DNA of 47,938 bases from Opitutus sp. GAS368 (GTDB lineage Bacteria; Verrucomicrobiota; Verrucomicrobiia; Chthoniobacterales; Chthoniobacteraceae), in assembly GCA_943329925.2 (NCBI GenBank), contig CALQFT020000008.1:1-47938 (forward strand), given 5' to 3'. Position numbers and translations under genes: made by a program. The notes beneath the pieces were generated by a model that saw only the letters and a list, made by a program, of their open reading frames with translations, was not told where the DNA came from and ran no database searches. Each line of letters begins with the position of its first letter. Position 1 is the stretch's first letter. Shown here one piece after another: positions 45,162 to 47,938 of the stretch.

Positions 45162-45527
45162 TTGCCTCCGTTTCAACGCTGGCGTCAGGACTATTTGACG
45201 GATGAAGACTACCGAGCTTTGCAAAATCTTCTCCTAGTAAACACTGAAGCAGGCGACGTGATTCAGGGATCTGGGGGACTCAGGAAGGTTCGATTTGAAG
45301 ACAAACAACGCGGCAAAGGTAAGCGCGGTGGGTTACGCATCATCTATTACTTTTGGGACGGAGGGCAGGAATTCTGGATGTTCACCCTCTACAGCAAAGG
45401 CGAGATGGAAGATCTGTCTGTAGCTGAACGAAAAGCGTTCAAGACGTTGTTGGAAAATGAATTATTAAACCGTTCTAAACCGAGTAAGCCGCCAGTAAAA
45501 AGCCGCAGCCAACGTGGGAATAAATAA
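45162..45527 (+). CDS. HigB2/RelE-like toxin, damaged N-terminus
   Basis: A 121-residue RelE-superfamily toxin related to HigB2, which cleaves mRNA at the ribosome. The body is normal: PPFQRWRQDYLTDEDYRALQ, GDVIQGSGGLRKVRF, GKGKRGGLRIIYYF, FTLYSKGEMEDL. However it starts at a TTG directly after a TAG at 45159-45161. Read through, the codons before it give PTFV*LPPF, so the TAG sits where family members have Glu (as in VFVES of V. cholerae HigB2). CTG stands where an ATG would be expected (45144). If the TTG is used, the first beta-strand is cut. It is followed by its antitoxin 1 bp later. Probably a decaying toxin. Confidence 0.8.
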   Translation: MPPFQRWRQDYLTDEDYRALQNLLLVNTEAGDVIQGSGGLRKVRFEDKQRGKGKRGGLRIIYYFWDGGQEFWMFTLYSKGEMEDLSVAERKAFKTLLENELLNRSKPSKPPVKSRSQRGNK

Positions 45528-45528
45528 T

Positions 45529-45843
45529 ATGAAAAAGCGCAACCTGCTCAGTGAATTAAAGGAAGGCATCACGTCATTAACCGCTGAACGCGAGGGGAAA
45601 TTGACGCTAAAGCGTGTCCATATGGCAGAACAGGAGGCTCCCGTCGTCGCGCCTGAGGAACTACGCAAACTTCGGGAGGATCTTCACCTGTCACGGGCCC
45701 TCTTTGCCCGAACAATCCGTACCAACCCACGAACAGTGGAGAGCTGGGAGCAAGGCCGAAGCAAACCCAACGCTCACGCAGCTCTTCTCATCAAGTTGGT
45801 TGAGAAGTTCCCAGAAACACTGGAACACCTCCGCGCGGTGTAA
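45529..45843 (+). CDS. HigA2-like helix-turn-helix antitoxin
   Basis: A 104-residue Xre-type DNA-binding antitoxin from the ATG at 45529. N-terminal toxin-binding part (KKRNLLSELKEGITSLTAEREGKLTLKR), then a helix-turn-helix from about 50 (LRKLREDLHLSRALFARTIRTNPRTVESWEQGRSKPNAHAALLIKL), as in V. cholerae HigA2. It follows the toxin stop with one base between, the usual toxin-first order of HigBA. The antitoxin looks intact although the toxin start is damaged. It probably binds the palindrome at 45071-45087. Confidence 0.9.
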   Translation: MKKRNLLSELKEGITSLTAEREGKLTLKRVHMAEQEAPVVAPEELRKLREDLHLSRALFARTIRTNPRTVESWEQGRSKPNAHAALLIKLVEKFPETLEHLRAV

Positions 45844-45886
45844 GGCATTGCTGTAATCAGGCACCCACGTTTCACCCCACGGAGGC

Positions 45887-46345
45887 ATGGCATTTAACGA
45901 AATTCCAGGGTCAAAATCCCTGCACTCCTGCATCTCACACGCCTGGGCTTTTCGTACCTCTCCCTGAAGGATCTCACGTGGGATGAATCCACCAACATCT
46001 TCCCCACCCTGTTTCGGGATAGTATTGGAAAAATCAATCCGGGCGCATCTTCCGACGACATCGACCGGCTTCTTCAGGACATAAGCCTGCTTCTTGATAA
46101 TGAAGACTTGGGCAAAGCCTTCTACGAACGCTTAACCAGCCGGCCTCAAACTCATCGACTTTGGCAAGAATAGCTTCGGGAATAACTCGTTTCAGGTTGT
46201 CACTGAGCTCACTTGCAAGAATGGGGACGATGAATTTCGCCCGGACATCACGCTCTTAATTAACGGTCTTCCCCTCGTCTTCATCGAAGTCAAGAAGCCC
46301 AACACTCGGGATGGCATCCTCTCGGCCTACAAGGATCGATTGAAG
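45887..46345 (+). pseudogene. Type I restriction endonuclease HsdR, N-terminal remnant
   Basis: A decayed fragment of the R subunit of a type I restriction-modification system. Three frames must be joined: MAFNE (45887), then a missing base and SRVKIPALLHLTRLGFSYLSLKDLTW, DDIDRLLQDISLLLDNEDLGKAFYERLTS (45904-46147), then another shift into KLIDFGKNSFGNNSFQVVTELTCKNGDDEFRPDITLLINGLPLVFIEVKKPN (46148-46330). The last part includes the PD-(D/E)XK nuclease core (RPDI...FIEVKK). The remainder of the ~1000-residue subunit, including its helicase domain, is absent; the sequence changes near 46345. Confidence 0.85.
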
Positions 46346-46417
46346 GGGTTGTTCACAAAGTCCCACAGGATCGAAATGGGATCTCGAAAAAGAACTCGGA
46401 GGTCTACACCTGTGAAG

Positions 46418-46622
46418 AATCCATATCTTCGAGAGTTCTGTGAGGTTTTTGATGGTCCGCACGCTACCCCGACGAAGACGGACGAAGGTCCATTCTACCT
46501 TAGCATTTCTAGTCTCGAGAACGGTAAACTCTCACACCAAGTCTCCACACCTCAGCGAGAACGATTTCAAGAAATGGACAAAAAGAGTAACCCCGAGAAA
46601 AGGCGACCTCCTGTTTTCGCAT
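46418..46622 (+). pseudogene. Type I restriction specificity subunit HsdS, fragment
   Basis: A fragment of the S subunit: REFCEVFDGPHATPTKTDEGPFYLSISSLENGKLS (46430-46534), then a frame change into SENDFKKWTKRVTPRKGDLLFS (46551-46619). This is the first target-recognition-domain beginning of HsdS (GPHATP, ISSLENG, GDLLFS). It is fused in frame to the HsdR remnant and stops near 46622, where the kinase frame starts. Between 46346 and 46417 there is sequence I cannot assign. No HsdM gene is present. Confidence 0.8.
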
Positions 46623-47938
46623 GAAGAGTCTCACGAAACTAGCAGTGGAGAAGTTTGTCCGATTACAGAGCCAACTTTGGAGTTGCCCCATCACCTTCGG
46701 CGAAACCGGCGTGCGCTGGCTGCTCGGCAGGTGGCTGCTGGGCGGTTTTACTCTGGGACTAGCCCTCGTCATCGCCACCGCAGTCTACGCTCGAACCACC
46801 ACCGAACAGCAGGCCAATGCCGCCGAAGACGTGGCGCACACGCTCAAAATCGAGGTCAAGATCCGCCAACTGGAAGCCACAATCGAAGTCAAAACCGTCA
46901 GCCTGCAAGGCTACATCCTCACCGATAACGCCACCCTACTCCAACGCACCACCCAGTCGTTAAACGCCATCCGAAGCGTTTTAATTGAACTGCGCGGCCT
47001 GGCGGCGACCAACGTAGACCTGCAGTCGCGACTCGACCGCACCAAGCAACTGATCGACGAACGCGGCGAATTTATTAACCGGCTCATCACCGCACGCCAG
47101 TCGGGTGCCAGCGGCGCACCCGCCGGGCCCGATCCAACGGTCGGGGCCACCCTGCTGGGCGAGCAAATCCGGGCCAATCTCGACGAGATCATCACGTATG
47201 CAGACCGGTTGCTCGCGTCCCAACAGGCTCTCGCCGTGCTCCTGCGCGAGCGTGCGTCCTCGATTCTTCCCATCCACTTATTCCTGCTGTCCCTGCTGAC
47301 GCTTACCGTGCTGTTGCGGCTGAATGCTGAGGCCGCCGAGCATGCTCGCTACTCAGAAAAACTCATTCGTAGTGAAGGACTAAAGACGTCGATCCTCAAC
47401 TCCATGCCGACTGAAATTGCCCTGCTTAACCCGGCCGGGGTCATCGTGGCGGTGAACGAGCCGTGGCTGCGCTTCGCCCGTGAACGAGGCGCCCCCGCAG
47501 AAAGCCGGATTGGGGTGGGGGCCAACTACCTTGAGTCATGCCGCCAAGCACTCGCTGACAACGATCCCTATGCCGCCGCAGCACTCACTGGCATTCAAGC
47601 GGTGATCAATGGCACGCGCTCGGAGTTTCAACTGGAGTACCCCTGCCCAAGCCCGACGCAGTCCTTCTGGTTCCTGCTTCACGCCACATCGCTCCAAGAC
47701 GGGGTGGGCGGCGCGCTGGTCGCCCACCTCGACATCACCGCGCGCAAGGAAGCCGAAGCGAATATCCGCGTGCTCAACGCCGAACTGGAGCAGCGTGTCG
47801 CGGAGCGCACGGCCGCGCTCAACGCCGCCAACACCAACATCCAACAGCTCAACGCCGACCTCACCGCCCGCGCCACCAAGCTGGAAGTGGTCAACAAGGA
47901 ACTGGAATCGTTCAGCTATTCGGTCTCGCACGACCTGC
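46621..47938 (+). CDS. Membrane histidine kinase with CHASE3 and PAS domains, 3' end missing
   Basis: The frame is open from an ATG at 46621 to the right edge. Order: TM helix at about residues 35-55 (WLLGGFTLGLALVIATAVYA), CHASE3-like periplasmic helices (KIRQLEATIEVKTVSLQGYILTDN...), second TM at about 215-235 (LFLLSLLTLTVLLRL), a PAS domain (ILNSMPTEIALLNPAGVIVAVNEPWLRFA, near 255-370), a coiled coil (LEQRVAERTAALNAANT), then the HisKA H-box ESFSYSVSHDL with phospho-His near residue 437. The ATPase domain lies beyond the window. The first 25 residues may be junction sequence, because the ATG overlaps the hsdS remnant; GTG codons downstream (46645) are alternatives. Confidence 0.85.
   Translation, partial: MKSLTKLAVEKFVRLQSQLWSCPITFGETGVRWLLGRWLLGGFTLGLALVIATAVYARTTTEQQANAAEDVAHTLKIEVKIRQLEATIEVKTVSLQGYILTDNATLLQRTTQSLNAIRSVLIELRGLAATNVDLQSRLDRTKQLIDERGEFINRLITARQSGASGAPAGPDPTVGATLLGEQIRANLDEIITYADRLLASQQALAVLLRERASSILPIHLFLLSLLTLTVLLRLNAEAAEHARYSEKLIRSEGLKTSILNSMPTEIALLNPAGVIVAVNEPWLRFARERGAPAESRIGVGANYLESCRQALADNDPYAAAALTGIQAVINGTRSEFQLEYPCPSPTQSFWFLLHATSLQDGVGGALVAHLDITARKEAEANIRVLNAELEQRVAERTAALNAANTNIQQLNADLTARATKLEVVNKELESFSYSVSHDL

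Overview
This window looks like chromosomal DNA of a Verrucomicrobiota (PVC superphylum) bacterium. The strongest lineage signs are a PVC-type CxxCH heme protein with an N-terminal propeller and HEAT-like repeats (41320-44400), large secreted FAD, beta-helix and propeller proteins, and the phoH / 7TM-HD / ybeY gene order. Few starts have a clear Shine-Dalgarno; ybeY is an exception. Species was not determined.

Layout. 1-1822: partial secreted propeller/phosphoesterase (-). 1888-11860: a dense minus-strand housekeeping run read as gspD, gspE, tlyA, nadK, two secreted unknowns, phoH, the 7TM-HD phosphohydrolase and ybeY. 12001-14223: a sugar isomerase/oxidoreductase pair (-). 14746-15668: two small cytosolic unknowns (+). 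15739-17048: an arsR / DUF6428 / arsC operon (-) with a palindromic operator candidate. 17302-22555: a secreted redox-type operon (+): FAD oxidoreductase, blue-copper protein, propeller. 22604-25564: glutathione peroxidase, a REP-like double hairpin, a DEAD-box helicase and a small membrane protein (-). 25752-31232: secreted beta-helix protein, class I fumarase, Tat-exported NHL propeller (+). 31229-35934: ATP-grasp / alpha-E / transglutaminase cassette followed by a frameshifted acyltransferase (-). 36099-38525: lipoprotein and mntR (-) divergent from mntH (+), with a DtxR/MntR-like box between them. 38600-44400: prenyltransferase-fold protein and class II terpene (squalene-hopene-like) cyclase with overlapping start and stop, then the CxxCH protein (+). 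44401-46622: an accessory scar with a transposase tail, a HigB2/HigA2-like pair whose toxin start is damaged, and fused scraps of type I restriction hsdR and hsdS. 46621-end: a CHASE3/PAS histidine kinase cut by the window edge.

The most striking observations are a PhoH protein that lacks its whole P-loop segment but is otherwise conserved in frame; an acyltransferase broken at a (CAAA)3 tract where removing one unit restores the family sequence; the two-gene terpene-cyclase module; the ATP-grasp/alpha-E/transglutaminase cassette; and the decayed defence and toxin island. All names come from reading motifs and remembered family sequences; no database search was run.
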